From assembly GCA_900546665.1 (NCBI GenBank), contig URDY01000013.1:1-64000 (forward strand): a stretch of DNA of 64,000 bases, read 5' to 3'. A program made the position numbers and the translations under genes. The stretch is from an uncultured Paraprevotella sp. (GTDB lineage: Bacteria > Bacteroidota > Bacteroidia > Bacteroidales > Bacteroidaceae). Shown piece after piece: positions 51,722-60,606 of the stretch (positions within the stretch are counted from its first letter, which is position 1; each line of letters starts with the position of its first letter). The notes under the pieces were generated by a model. That model did no database searches. It was not told where the DNA came from and saw only the letters and a list, made by a program, of their open reading frames with translations.

Positions 51722-52525
51722 ATGTTGAAGTTTTTTTGTTTGGGGAGCGGCAGTAGCGGAAATTGCTATTTCCTTTTTACAGATGATTTTGGAATACTGA
51801 TAGATGCAGGTATAGGGATTCGTAACATAAAGAAGCATTTCCGGACGTATGGATTGTCGCTTGATCAAATCAATGCCGTACTGGTGACGCATGATCATGC
51901 CGACCATATCAAGGCGATAGGTAATCTGGCAAAGGATTATAATCTGCCGGTCTATGCCACGGCCGAAGTTCATGAGGGTATGAACCGTAATTACTGTATG
52001 ACGACGAAACTTGATCCGGAACATACCCGTTATATCGTCAAGGAACAGCCTTTCCGTTTGGGGCAGTTTGAGATCACACCTTTTGAAGTGCCTCATGACA
52101 GTACGGATAATGTCGGTTTCAGCATCACTTGTGGTCAGGTGAATTTTTGTCTGATTACGGATGTCGGGCATATCAGCGAAAATATTCCACCCTATATCCA
52201 GAAAGCCAATTATCTTGTGTTGGAAGCCAACCATGATGAGGATATGCTCATGATGGGTCCTTACCCGGCTTATCTGAAAGGCAGGATCAGGAGTGGGGTA
52301 GGCCATTTAAGCAACAAGGCGGCGGCAGAAGTGCTGGTGCAGAATATCACGGAAGATTTGCGTCACTTGTGGCTGTGCCATGTGAGTGAGGAAAACAATC
52401 ATCCCGAACTGGTGCGTAAGACGATTGATGCAACTCTTCGTCAGTATGGTATTATAGTGGAAAAAGACTTCCAAATGGATGTTTTGAAGCGCAGAATCCC
52501 CTCAGAAATTTATTTTTTGGAATAA
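51722..52525 (+). CDS. MBL-fold metallo-hydrolase, YycJ/WalJ-like
   Basis: This is a 267-residue cytoplasmic metallo-beta-lactamase-fold protein. The metal motif is VTHDHADHIKAIG (about 55-67), followed by ITDVGHISENIP and LEANHDEDMLMMG, and the N-terminal CLGSGSSGNCYFL is typical of the YycJ group. Members are thought to be nucleases or DNA-repair-related hydrolases. It is a single gene with a long leader, ending 76 bp before tRNA-Lys. Confidence 0.9.
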   Translation: MLKFFCLGSGSSGNCYFLFTDDFGILIDAGIGIRNIKKHFRTYGLSLDQINAVLVTHDHADHIKAIGNLAKDYNLPVYATAEVHEGMNRNYCMTTKLDPEHTRYIVKEQPFRLGQFEITPFEVPHDSTDNVGFSITCGQVNFCLITDVGHISENIPPYIQKANYLVLEANHDEDMLMMGPYPAYLKGRIRSGVGHLSNKAAAEVLVQNITEDLRHLWLCHVSEENNHPELVRKTIDATLRQYGIIVEKDFQMDVLKRRIPSEIYFLE

Positions 52526-52548
52526 AAATGAAATTTTCTTCTCAAAAA

Positions 52549-52580
52549 ATTGGAGATTTAAAATAAAACATCTACCTTTG
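52549..52580 (+). promoter_or_regulatory. Promoter of tRNA-Lys
   Basis: TACCTTTG (52573-52580) is a perfect -7 box 21 bp before the mature tRNA. ATTG (52549-52552) lies 20 bp upstream as a 3-of-4 -33 box. Confidence 0.7.
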
Positions 52581-52601
52581 CACTCGCAAAACAAAAATGA
52601 T

Positions 52602-52674
52602 GCGTCCTTAGCTCAGTTGGTAGAGCAATTGACTCTTAATCAATGGGTCCAGGGTTCGAATCCCTGAGGGCGTA
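52602..52674 (+). tRNA. tRNA-Lys, anticodon CTT
   Basis: This is a 73-nt cloverleaf. The acceptor GCGTCCT pairs with AGGGCGT (G-U at the end). The D arm is GCTC/GAGC, the anticodon stem ATTGA/TCAAT has loop CTCTTAA, so the anticodon is CTT, and the T arm is CAGGG/CCCTG with TTCGAAT. CCA is not encoded, so the 3' end must be added enzymatically. Confidence 0.97.
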
Positions 52675-52689
52675 CAGTCATAAAGACAG

Positions 52690-52728
52690 ATTCCGGAAAG
52701 GCTTGTTGCTTTTCCGGAATTTTTTTTG
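52690..52728 (+). terminator. Intrinsic terminator of tRNA-Lys
   Basis: ATTCCGGAAAGGC (52690-52702) pairs with GCTTTTCCGGAAT (52708-52720) with one G-U pair, followed by eight or nine T. The next 190 bp to the following promoter hold only a short open frame with poor codon use. Confidence 0.9.
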
Positions 52729-52920
52729 TCCGTATTTTCATACGCCGTGTCAGAGAGGCAGATGTCCGGATGGCGGTCTGTCTTTCTGATCGGTTTCGGA
52801 AGGGTCGGTCACATTCCGAATGTCGGCATGTTCTCGGTTTTTCTGTTTCGGACATGTGCCTGTGTGTCATGTTTCACTGTTCGTCTCCGGTAATTTTAAG
52901 TGTAAATTGTGCTTTATTTT

Positions 52921-52952
52921 TTTGTCAGGTTTCTGTTGAAATGTTATCTTTG
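52921..52952 (+). promoter_or_regulatory. Consensus promoter of the aminotransferase operon
   Basis: TTTG (52921-52924), a 20-bp spacer and TATCTTTG (52945-52952) match the Bacteroidetes consensus perfectly. The leader is about 35 nt. Confidence 0.8.
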
Positions 52953-52993
52953 CATGATTTAAACTAAAAAGATATTATAAAAAATTAAGTGAT

Positions 52994-54196
52994 ATGCCTA
53001 AAATATCAGTTCGTGGTCAGGAAATGCCGGAATCGCCGATTCGTAAGCTGGCCCCATTGGCTTTTGAAGCAAAGAAAAGAGGAATTCATGTTTACCATCT
53101 GAATATTGGTCAACCCGATCTTCCTACTCCGCGAGCGGCTCTGGAGGCAATCCGTCATTTTGATCATCAGATCTTGGAGTATACACCCAGTCAGGGTAAT
53201 CTGAGTTATCGTCAGAAACTGGTGGGATATTACGAGAAATACCATATCCATTTGCAGCCGGACGATATTATCATTACTTCCGGAGGGTCAGAAGCCGTAT
53301 TGTTTGCGTTCCTGTCCTGTCTGAATCCGGGTGATGAAATTATCGTGCCTGAACCTGCCTATGCCAATTACATGGCATTTGCCATTTCGGCCGGAGCCGT
53401 GATCCGTACGATCTCTACCACGATTGAAGAAGGTTTTGCCTTGCCTAAAGTGGAGAAGTTCGAAGAACTGATCAACGAACGGACCCGTGCGATTCTGATT
53501 TGTAATCCGAACAACCCGACCGGTTATCTGTATACCCGCCGTGAAATGAACCAGATCCGTGATCTGGTGAAGAAGTACGATTTGTATCTTTTCTCGGATG
53601 AAGTCTACAGAGAGTTTATCTACACCGGTTCACCTTATATTTCCGCCTGCCATCTGGAAGGCATAGAGAACAACGTGGTACTCATTGACTCCGTTTCCAA
53701 GCGTTACAGTGAATGTGGTATCCGTGTCGGTGCGCTGATTACCAAGAATGTGGAAGTACGCAAGGCCGTGATGAAATTCTGTCAGGCCCGTTTGAGTCCT
53801 CCTCTGATCGGTCAGATTGCGGCCGAAGCCTCTTTGGACGAACCGGAAGAATACAGCCGTGAGGTTTACGACGAATACGTAGAGCGCCGTAAATGTCTTG
53901 TAGACGGTTTGAATTGTATCCCTGGTGTCTATTCTCCTATTCCGATGGGTGCGTTTTATACGGTAGCCAAATTGCCGGTAGATGACGCCGAAACATTCTG
54001 TGCCTGGTGTCTGAAGGAATTCAACTACGAGGGTGAGACTGTCATGATGGCGCCGGCAGCTGGTTTCTATACCACACCGGGATCCGGTAAGAACGAAGTG
54101 CGCATAGCCTATGTGCTTAAGAAAGAAGATCTTGTACGTGCACTGTTCGTTCTGCGTAAGGCGCTTGAAGCCTATCCCGGACGTGTGAACGATTGA
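52994..54196 (+). CDS. Class I/II aminotransferase (AspC-like, PLP-dependent)
   Basis: This is a 400-residue cytoplasmic aminotransferase. The PLP-binding Lys is in DSVSKRYSECGIRVGAL (about 235). The aminotransferase motifs NIGQPDLPTPRAALEAI and ICNPNNPTGYLYTRREM are present. Substrates in this subgroup include aspartate and aromatic amino acids; the exact one is unclear. The start of the downstream permease lies 51 bp after the stop; the longer open frame overlaps by 4 bp. They share one promoter. Confidence 0.93.
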   Translation: MPKISVRGQEMPESPIRKLAPLAFEAKKRGIHVYHLNIGQPDLPTPRAALEAIRHFDHQILEYTPSQGNLSYRQKLVGYYEKYHIHLQPDDIIITSGGSEAVLFAFLSCLNPGDEIIVPEPAYANYMAFAISAGAVIRTISTTIEEGFALPKVEKFEELINERTRAILICNPNNPTGYLYTRREMNQIRDLVKKYDLYLFSDEVYREFIYTGSPYISACHLEGIENNVVLIDSVSKRYSECGIRVGALITKNVEVRKAVMKFCQARLSPPLIGQIAAEASLDEPEEYSREVYDEYVERRKCLVDGLNCIPGVYSPIPMGAFYTVAKLPVDDAETFCAWCLKEFNYEGETVMMAPAAGFYTTPGSGKNEVRIAYVLKKEDLVRALFVLRKALEAYPGRVND

Positions 54197-54246
54197 GCCG
54201 TTCAGTCAGATGTGAAAAATCAAGTATACATACCGGTACGACACTA

Positions 54247-55491
54247 ATGAGATTTAATCTGTTTGTAGCCAAGCGACTGTTTAATGACAAGGGCGGAGTC
54301 AGAAATGTATCCCGTCCGGCTATCCGTATCGCTACGGCCGGAGTGGCCATCGGTTTGGCCGTGATGATTGTATCCGTTTGTGTCGTACTTGGTTTCAAGT
54401 CCGAAATCCGTTCCAAGGTGATCGGTTTCGGATCCCATATTCAGATTATCAATTACGAGTCCATCAGCTCAGGTGTCAGCAAGCCGGTGGCTTTTCCTGA
54501 TTCTCTGATCAGGGAGCTTCGTCAGGTGCCGGGCGTCAGCCATATCCAGCGTTTCAGCAACAAGGGTGGAATATTGAAGACCGACGATGCGTTTGAAGGC
54601 ATTCTGCTGCATGGTGTAGGAGCGGAATTCAATGCGGATTTTCTCAAGTCCAATCTGAAGGAAGGAGAGATACCCGTATTTTCTGCCGATTCGGCAACGA
54701 ACCGCATTGTGGTTTCGCAGACCATAGCCGACAGGCTCCATCTGTCTTGTGGTGACAGGGTCTTTGCTTATTTCTTCGATGGCAATGTGCGCGCCCGTCG
54801 CTTTACCGTATCCGGGATTTATCAGACCAACCTTTCGGAATTCGATGACAATATGGTCTTTACCGACCTTTATGTCTGCAACAGGCTCAACAATTATGCA
54901 ACCGACCAGTATGCCGGTGTAGAAATCACCGTCGACCGTTTCGATGACGTCGATCTGGTTGCCGGCAGTCTTGTCGGCAAGGTCAATCATCTGGTAGATG
55001 AGTATGGAGCCGGTTATGCCGCAATGACCATACGTGAACTTTATCCCCAGATCTTCGACTGGCTTGATCTGCTCGATGTTAATGTCTGGGTTATTCTGAT
55101 CCTGATGGTGGCAGTAGCCGGTTTTACCATGATATCCGGCCTGTTGATCATCATTCTGGAACGTACCAATTTTATCGGTGTGATGAAAGCCTTGGGAGCC
55201 ACGAACCGCAGTATGCGCCATGTGTTCCTTTATTTCGCCGCCTTTATTGTAGGGCGCGGCTTGTTGTGGGGCAATGTGCTGGGCATCGGTCTGGTAGTCC
55301 TTCAGTACTATTTTAATATAGTGCATCTTGATCCCGCCACTTATTATGTCGATGCTGTTCCGGTACTGTTCAATGCAGGCTATATTCTGGCCATCAATGC
55401 GGCTACGGCCTTTATATCCGTCTTTGTTCTTATTCTGCCCAGTTTGTTGGTTTCACGTATCCATCCGGCCAAATCCATCCGCTTCGAATAA
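54247..55491 (+). CDS. LolC/LolE-like ABC permease (FtsX family)
   Basis: This is a 414-residue inner-membrane protein with one N-terminal helix (about 20-45, IRIATAGVAIGLAVMIVSVC), a periplasmic domain (about 50-270) and three C-terminal helices, with the FtsX motif ILERTNFIGVMKALGATNRS. It resembles the LolC/LolE lipoprotein-release permeases. No LolD ATPase is adjacent, so it must use an ATPase encoded elsewhere. The ATG at 54247 is chosen, since the 18 residues before it are unlike a membrane-protein start. Confidence 0.88.
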   Translation: MRFNLFVAKRLFNDKGGVRNVSRPAIRIATAGVAIGLAVMIVSVCVVLGFKSEIRSKVIGFGSHIQIINYESISSGVSKPVAFPDSLIRELRQVPGVSHIQRFSNKGGILKTDDAFEGILLHGVGAEFNADFLKSNLKEGEIPVFSADSATNRIVVSQTIADRLHLSCGDRVFAYFFDGNVRARRFTVSGIYQTNLSEFDDNMVFTDLYVCNRLNNYATDQYAGVEITVDRFDDVDLVAGSLVGKVNHLVDEYGAGYAAMTIRELYPQIFDWLDLLDVNVWVILILMVAVAGFTMISGLLIIILERTNFIGVMKALGATNRSMRHVFLYFAAFIVGRGLLWGNVLGIGLVVLQYYFNIVHLDPATYYVDAVPVLFNAGYILAINAATAFISVFVLILPSLLVSRIHPAKSIRFE

Positions 55492-55499
55492 GAAGATTT

Positions 55500-55517
55500 A
55501 TGTCACAAATATGACAT
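55500..55517. promoter_or_regulatory. Pho-box-like inverted repeat upstream of the phosphate transporter
   Basis: ATGTCACAAATATGACAT agrees with the E. coli Pho-box consensus at about 14 of 18 positions and has 6-bp inverted arms. It lies 50 bp ahead of the -7 box of the PiT gene. A role in phosphate control is inferred from this likeness and from the nearby PhoB/PhoR-like genes. Confidence 0.4.
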
Positions 55518-55566
55518 TCCGGTTAAAATTCAGTTTCAAAACAATGTGAAGCTGCAAGATTTTCAT

Positions 55567-55574
55567 TATCTTTG
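55567..55574 (+). promoter_or_regulatory. Promoter -7 box of the phosphate transporter gene
   Basis: TATCTTTG matches TAnnTTTG and ends 26 bp before the ATG. The -33 position holds no TTTG, as would be expected if an activator helps. Confidence 0.6.
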
Positions 55575-55600
55575 CGTCATAAACATTCTGAATAAATTGT

Positions 55601-57838
55601 ATGGAATTCATCTATGTAGGAATCGTCGTATTCCTGTTTGCCCTTTCAACTTTTGATTTGTTTGTAGGCGTGAGTAATGACGCTGTCAATTTCCTGGGTT
55701 CAGCCATCGGTTCCAAGGTGGCTCGTTTCAAAACCATCCTGCTGGTCGCTGCCGTCGGTATTTTTGTGGGCGCCACAACCAGTGACGGAATGATGGATAT
55801 TGCCCGACACGGCATTTTCCGGCCCGAGTTTTTCACCTTCGAGGAAGTCATGTGTATCTTCCTGGCCGTGGTCGCATCGGACGTCATTCTGCTCGACCTG
55901 TTCAATACGCTGGGTATGCCTACTTCCACTACTGTTTCCATGGTCTTCGAGCTGTTGGGCGGTAGTACGGCGCTTGCCATGATGAAAATGCTGCATGACC
56001 CTACGCTGACTTATGCCGGACTGATCAATACGGACAAGGCCTTCTCGGTTATCCTGGCCATTTTCCTTTCTGTAGCCATAGCCTTTGTATTCGGTATGAC
56101 TGTACAATGGATCGCGCGCGTGGTCTTTACATTCAACTATGTCAAACACCTGAAATACACCATCGGTATATTTGGAGGACTTTCCATCACATCCATTGCT
56201 TATTTCCTTATGGTCAAGGGATTGGGTAAAGCCTCGTTCATGACTCCCGAAATCACTGCATGGATCAATGCCCATACGCATATCATTTTACTGAGTTTTG
56301 TCATTGGCTTTTCCTTCCTGATGCAGGTTCTTCATTGGTGTAAGGTCAACGTCTTCAAGATTATCGTACTGTTTGGTACATTCTCACTGGCCATGGCTTT
56401 TGCAGGTAACGACCTGGTGAACTTCATCGGTGTGACGCTGGCCGGTCTTTCTTCATATCAGGATTTTGTGGCGCACCCCGGCGCTTCTCCGTCCACTTAT
56501 CTGATGGGCGTGTTGAACGAACCGGCCGGTACGCCAATTTATTTTCTGGTCGGTGCCGGTCTGATCATGACCACAGCCCTTATTACTTCCAAGAAGGCTC
56601 AGAACGTGGTCAAGACATCTGTCGACCTGTCACGTCAGAATGCCGGTGACGAGATGTTCGGTTCTTCCCGTTTTGCACGTCGTCTGGTACGTGCCGTGCT
56701 CACGGCTGCCGAATATGTAGTGGCTCATGTACCCGTCTGTGTGAAGAACTGGATCAATTCCCGTTTCAATCAGGATGAGACCATTCTGCCCAACGGAGCC
56801 GCATTCGACCTCGTACGTGCATCGGTCAATCTGGTGCTGGCCGGTCTGCTTATTGTAGTCGGTACATCATTGAAACTGCCTTTGTCAACCACTTATGTGG
56901 CCTTTATGGTCGGTATGGGATCTTCTTTGGCCGACAGAGCCTGGGGACGTGAGAGTGCAGTATTCCGTGTAACCGGAGTCGTTTCGGTGATTGGTGGTTG
57001 GTTCATGACGGCAGGAGCAGCCTTCTTCCTCTGTTTCATTGTTACCCTGCTGGTTCATTTTGGTGGGGTTGTGGCCATGATACTTCTTATTGTACTGGTG
57101 GTTGTGATGCTCTTCAACAACAACCGCAGCTATAAAAAGCGTATGGCAGCCACACAGCGTGATGAAGTCTTCACCGAGATGATGCAGACACACGACAAGG
57201 ATGCAGCCTGGACACTGCTGAGCAAGCATGTCTGCAACAATCAGGCCCGTATGGTTCATTTCATTGGTGAGGCCTATCAGCAGATCACTCAGGGACTCGT
57301 GGATGAGGATGTCCGTCTGCTGCGTCGTACGATGAACAGTCTGGATGATGAGAAAAAGAACTGGAAAGTGTTGCGCCGCAAGGAACTGCTCGGTTTGCGT
57401 AAGATCGACCAGCTGCAGGCGGTGGAGAAAAACACCTGGTTCCATCTGGCCAGCAACAGTTGCGAGCAGAGCCTCTACTGTCTGAAGCGTATGTGCGAAC
57501 CTACACTGGAGCATGTGGACAATAACTTCAATCCTATGCCGAAAGAATATGTTGATGAGTTTACACCGATCAATGAAGGCGTGAAAAAGCTGATCAATGG
57601 TGTAGGCGACATGATAGAACGCAATAATTTCGAGAATGCCATCCAGATGCGTGCCTTCGGAGACGAGATGAAAACACAGCTTTCACAGTTGCGTAAGATC
57701 CAGCAGGACCGCATCCGCCAGGGCGATATCAGTAACCTCAAGATAGAATTCCTGTATCTGAGCACACTTCAGGAAACACAGGAGCTGATCGGCCACATGC
57801 GCCATTGGGTACGTGCCTGCCGCAGGTTCCAGCAATAA
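55601..57838 (+). CDS. PiT-family inorganic phosphate transporter with PhoU-like C-terminal domain
   Basis: This is a 745-residue low-affinity phosphate-cation symporter of the inner membrane. Both PiT signatures are present: GVSNDAVNFLGSAIGSK near the start and AGNDLVNFIGVTLAG at about 268. A third, related element GTSLKLPLSTTYVAFMVG is at about 425. About 12 helices end near 505. The remaining 235 residues are charged, helical and cytoplasmic, resembling a PhoU-type regulator fused to the carrier. Directly downstream lies a PhoB/PhoR-like pair. Confidence 0.92.
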   Translation: MEFIYVGIVVFLFALSTFDLFVGVSNDAVNFLGSAIGSKVARFKTILLVAAVGIFVGATTSDGMMDIARHGIFRPEFFTFEEVMCIFLAVVASDVILLDLFNTLGMPTSTTVSMVFELLGGSTALAMMKMLHDPTLTYAGLINTDKAFSVILAIFLSVAIAFVFGMTVQWIARVVFTFNYVKHLKYTIGIFGGLSITSIAYFLMVKGLGKASFMTPEITAWINAHTHIILLSFVIGFSFLMQVLHWCKVNVFKIIVLFGTFSLAMAFAGNDLVNFIGVTLAGLSSYQDFVAHPGASPSTYLMGVLNEPAGTPIYFLVGAGLIMTTALITSKKAQNVVKTSVDLSRQNAGDEMFGSSRFARRLVRAVLTAAEYVVAHVPVCVKNWINSRFNQDETILPNGAAFDLVRASVNLVLAGLLIVVGTSLKLPLSTTYVAFMVGMGSSLADRAWGRESAVFRVTGVVSVIGGWFMTAGAAFFLCFIVTLLVHFGGVVAMILLIVLVVVMLFNNNRSYKKRMAATQRDEVFTEMMQTHDKDAAWTLLSKHVCNNQARMVHFIGEAYQQITQGLVDEDVRLLRRTMNSLDDEKKNWKVLRRKELLGLRKIDQLQAVEKNTWFHLASNSCEQSLYCLKRMCEPTLEHVDNNFNPMPKEYVDEFTPINEGVKKLINGVGDMIERNNFENAIQMRAFGDEMKTQLSQLRKIQQDRIRQGDISNLKIEFLYLSTLQETQELIGHMRHWVRACRRFQQ

Positions 57839-57847
57839 AAATGACGG

Positions 57848-57878
57848 TGTAACCGAATTGTAATATTAATTTCATTTG
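57848..57878. promoter_or_regulatory. Pho-box-like direct repeats and promoter of the PhoB/PhoR-like operon
   Basis: TGTAAC (57848), TGTAAT (57859) and TTTCAT (57870) repeat every 11 bp. The last overlaps a TTTG -33 box (57875-57878), followed 18 bp later by the -7 box TAATTTTG (57897-57904). This geometry is that of PhoB-type activator sites. Site identity is inference. Confidence 0.45.
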
Positions 57879-57934
57879 TGTGCAATATAGAAGTCTTAAT
57901 TTTGTGGCCGTAACCAATTGAAAAATATTCTGAA

Positions 57935-58630
57935 ATGAATGATGTTTATCGAATTCTGGTCGTAGACGACGAAGAAGACTTATGCGACATTTTGAAATTT
58001 AACCTCGAAAACGAAGGATATGAAGTAGAGACAGCCAACTCTGCCGAGGAAGCGTTGAAACTCGATCTGTCCAAGTTTCATCTTTTGCTGTTGGATGTGA
58101 TGATGGGGGAGATCTCCGGCTTCAAGATGGCCAAGATGCTCAAGCAGGTACGCGAAACCCGCGATATCCCCATTATCTTCCTTACAGCCCGTGATACGGA
58201 GAACGACACGGTGACCGGTTTCACTTTGGGAGCAGACGATTATATCTCCAAACCCTTTTCATTGCGCGAAGTGCAGATGCGTGTCAAGGCCGTATTGCGC
58301 CGTACGGCACCGCAGCACAACATACCGGCCGCGTTTATCGGTTTCAAGGAACTGAAGCTTGATCTGAACAAGAAAGGTGTGACGCTCTGTGGAGAGTCTT
58401 TGCAGCTGACCAAGACCGAGTTTGAGATCCTGCGTCTGCTGTTGGAGAATGAAGGACGTGTTTTTTCACGCGCCGAGATCCTCCGTCGTATCTGGAACAA
58501 CGATGCCGAAGTGCTCGACCGTACGGTAGACGTCAATATAACCCGTCTGCGCAAGAAACTCGACAGCTACGGCAAGTATGTAGTCACCCGTTTGGGATAT
58601 GGTTATTGTTTTGACACCACAGTGAAATGA
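57935..58630 (+). CDS. OmpR/PhoB-family response regulator
   Basis: This is a 231-residue regulator. The receiver domain (1-120) has DDEED near residue 11-15, phosphoacceptor D54 in LLLDVMMG and conserved T and K (LTARDT, SKPFS). The winged-helix output domain (about 130-230) has LTKTEFEILRLLLENEGRVF and VDVNITRLRKKLDSYGKYV. Its stop codon overlaps the kinase start (ATGA). Position behind a phosphate transporter suggests a PhoB-like role. Confidence 0.95.
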   Translation: MNDVYRILVVDDEEDLCDILKFNLENEGYEVETANSAEEALKLDLSKFHLLLLDVMMGEISGFKMAKMLKQVRETRDIPIIFLTARDTENDTVTGFTLGADDYISKPFSLREVQMRVKAVLRRTAPQHNIPAAFIGFKELKLDLNKKGVTLCGESLQLTKTEFEILRLLLENEGRVFSRAEILRRIWNNDAEVLDRTVDVNITRLRKKLDSYGKYVVTRLGYGYCFDTTVK

Positions 58631-60420
58631 TCCGTCGGCCGTTTTCATTCAGCAGCAAGCTGTTCTTTTCTGTCATGACGCTCTATGCCGTGTTTGCATT
58701 GAGCTTCCTTTACTATCAGTACCATCGGGAGAAGGCTCATAAGGTGGAACAGCTCGACAACCAGCTGACCATGTTCAACCGTCAGCTGTTCGAGCACATG
58801 AGTGATTCCGCTTTCTCTTTGTCCGATTACATCAGCGACCATGCCGTTTATTATGAAATGAAGCATTTGCGTGTGACGCTGATTGACAGCAAGGGCCATG
58901 TGCTTTATGACAACAGTACGGAACAGATCGATTCATTGGGCAACCATCTTAACCGCACTGAGGTTCAGGAAGCCCTGAAGGACGGTACAGGTTATGCCGT
59001 GATGCGTAATTCGGAGACTCTGGGTATGCCGTTTTTCTATGTAGCCACCTATTTCCCCGATGCCGGACTGTTTATCCGCAGTGCCTTGCCTTATGATACC
59101 GAACTGCTGCAGTTCTTGAATGCCGACAAAGGCTATCTCTGGTATTCTTTTCTGCTGACGGCCATATTCTTTCTGATGTTTTATAATCTGACGGCCCGTC
59201 TGGGTACGATGATCACCCAGTTGCGTCTGTTTGCGCAGCGTGCCGATCAGGATGAACCGGTCAATGCCGACGAACTCAAGAAACTTGGTGATACCGATCT
59301 CGGAAAGATCTCCCGCCATATTGTCGACATCTACGAACGTTTGCGTAAAACGAAGGACGATCTTTTCCATGAAAGGGAAAAACTGATCGCCCACCTGCAG
59401 ATCTCCAATGAGGGACTGGCCATTTTCAATCCCGGTAAGGATGTGATTCTGACCAACGGGCTGTTCATGCAGTATCTGAACCTTATTTCCGACAAGAACA
59501 TTTCCGATACGGAGGAAATATTCAAGGTCAAGGAACTTGAACCGCTTTTCAACTATATTACGGAAACCTGTAAGATACAGAACCGGGTGGATTCGCTTCA
59601 GAAGGCGCTGATTGTCGACAAGGACGGCTATATCTTCAACCTTTCTGTCGTGCTGTTCGTGGACAACAGTTTCGAGATATCCATTTCCGACATCACCAAG
59701 CAGGAAGAACAGGCCCGGATGAAGCAGCAGATCACCCAGAATATCTCTCACGAACTGAAAACGCCGGTAAGCAGTATACAGGGCTATCTGGAGACAATCC
59801 TGAATAATCCCACACTGCCACCCAATACGGTCCATCAGTTCCTGGAGCGTTGTTTCGCACAGAGCAACCGCCTGACCAATCTGTTGCGTGACATTTCCGC
59901 GCTGACCAGAATGACCGATGCCGCCAATATGATTGATGTGGAGGATGTGGATCTTACGCCGGTGATCCGGAATATCGGCAAGGAGCTGGCACTGAACTTT
60001 GAAGAACGCCACATGAACCTGGTCCTGAGTATTCCCGAACAGATGAAAATGCAGGGTAATGCTTCCTTGCTTTATTCCATTTTCCGTAATCTGCTCGACA
60101 ATGCTTTGGCTTATGCCGGTGAAGGTACGACCGTCAGGGTCACCTGCTTCACGGCCGATGAGGAAGCCTACTATTTCAGTGTCAGTGATAATGGAGTAGG
60201 AGTGGGCCCCGAGCATTTGGGGCGGCTTTTCGAACGGTTCTACCGTGTGGACAAGGGACGCAGCCGCAAGATCGGCGGAACAGGACTCGGTCTGGCCATC
60301 GTCAAGAATGCCGTACTCTTCCATGGCGGCAACATCAATGCCAAGCTGGCTAACGGCGACCATGGTCTGGAGTTCCTTTTCACATTGAAGAAGAAGAAAG
60401 GCGAAGGTCAGAACCTCTGA
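58627..60420 (+). CDS. PhoR-like sensor histidine kinase
   Basis: This is a 597-residue membrane kinase. TM1 is about 8-30 and TM2 about 178-198, with a periplasmic sensor domain of about 145 residues between them. A HAMP-like linker, a PAS domain (about 250-355), HisKA with H375 (NISHELKTPVSSIQGYL) and HATPase with N box IFRNLLDNALAYA and G box GGTGLGLAIVKNAV follow. The layout matches PhoR of Gram-positives and Bacteroidetes. The phosphate signal is inferred from context. A strong terminator follows the gene. Confidence 0.93.
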   Translation: MIRRPFSFSSKLFFSVMTLYAVFALSFLYYQYHREKAHKVEQLDNQLTMFNRQLFEHMSDSAFSLSDYISDHAVYYEMKHLRVTLIDSKGHVLYDNSTEQIDSLGNHLNRTEVQEALKDGTGYAVMRNSETLGMPFFYVATYFPDAGLFIRSALPYDTELLQFLNADKGYLWYSFLLTAIFFLMFYNLTARLGTMITQLRLFAQRADQDEPVNADELKKLGDTDLGKISRHIVDIYERLRKTKDDLFHEREKLIAHLQISNEGLAIFNPGKDVILTNGLFMQYLNLISDKNISDTEEIFKVKELEPLFNYITETCKIQNRVDSLQKALIVDKDGYIFNLSVVLFVDNSFEISISDITKQEEQARMKQQITQNISHELKTPVSSIQGYLETILNNPTLPPNTVHQFLERCFAQSNRLTNLLRDISALTRMTDAANMIDVEDVDLTPVIRNIGKELALNFEERHMNLVLSIPEQMKMQGNASLLYSIFRNLLDNALAYAGEGTTVRVTCFTADEEAYYFSVSDNGVGVGPEHLGRLFERFYRVDKGRSRKIGGTGLGLAIVKNAVLFHGGNINAKLANGDHGLEFLFTLKKKKGEGQNL

Positions 60421-60452
60421 CACGCATCATCATTTACAGTTTCTTTTTTCAG

Positions 60453-60501
60453 CAGACTGTTTCCGGTCATACCCTGTCAGAGCGGAAACAGTCTGTTTTT
60501 T
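60453..60501 (+). terminator. Intrinsic terminator of the PhoB/PhoR-like operon
   Basis: CAGACTGTTTCCG (60453-60465) pairs with CGGAAACAGTCTG (60483-60495) over 13 bp, followed by six T. Confidence 0.85.
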
Positions 60502-60540
60502 CTTATTGGATGTACGGATGACATTTTTCTTGATGTCCGG

Positions 60541-60572
60541 CTTGCAAAATATCGGTATTTTTCAGAACTTTG
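60541..60572 (+). promoter_or_regulatory. Probable promoter of the GH127 gene
   Basis: CTTG (60541-60544), a 20-bp spacer and GAACTTTG (60565-60572, 7 of 8) form a near-consensus Bacteroidetes promoter, 34 bp before the ATG. Confidence 0.5.
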
Positions 60573-60606
60573 TATTTGAATTATACCATGTAAAAACTAA
60601 TTAGAT

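Noticed and set aside
52770..52967. A short plus-strand frame of 65 codons behind tRNA-Lys
   Set aside because: It is rich in Cys, overlaps the perfect promoter of the aminotransferase and has no start context.
58933..60423. A 496-codon open frame on the minus strand
   Set aside because: It lies fully opposite the histidine kinase gene, which has clear motifs. Its translation has no recognisable domain and reflects the codon bias of the kinase.
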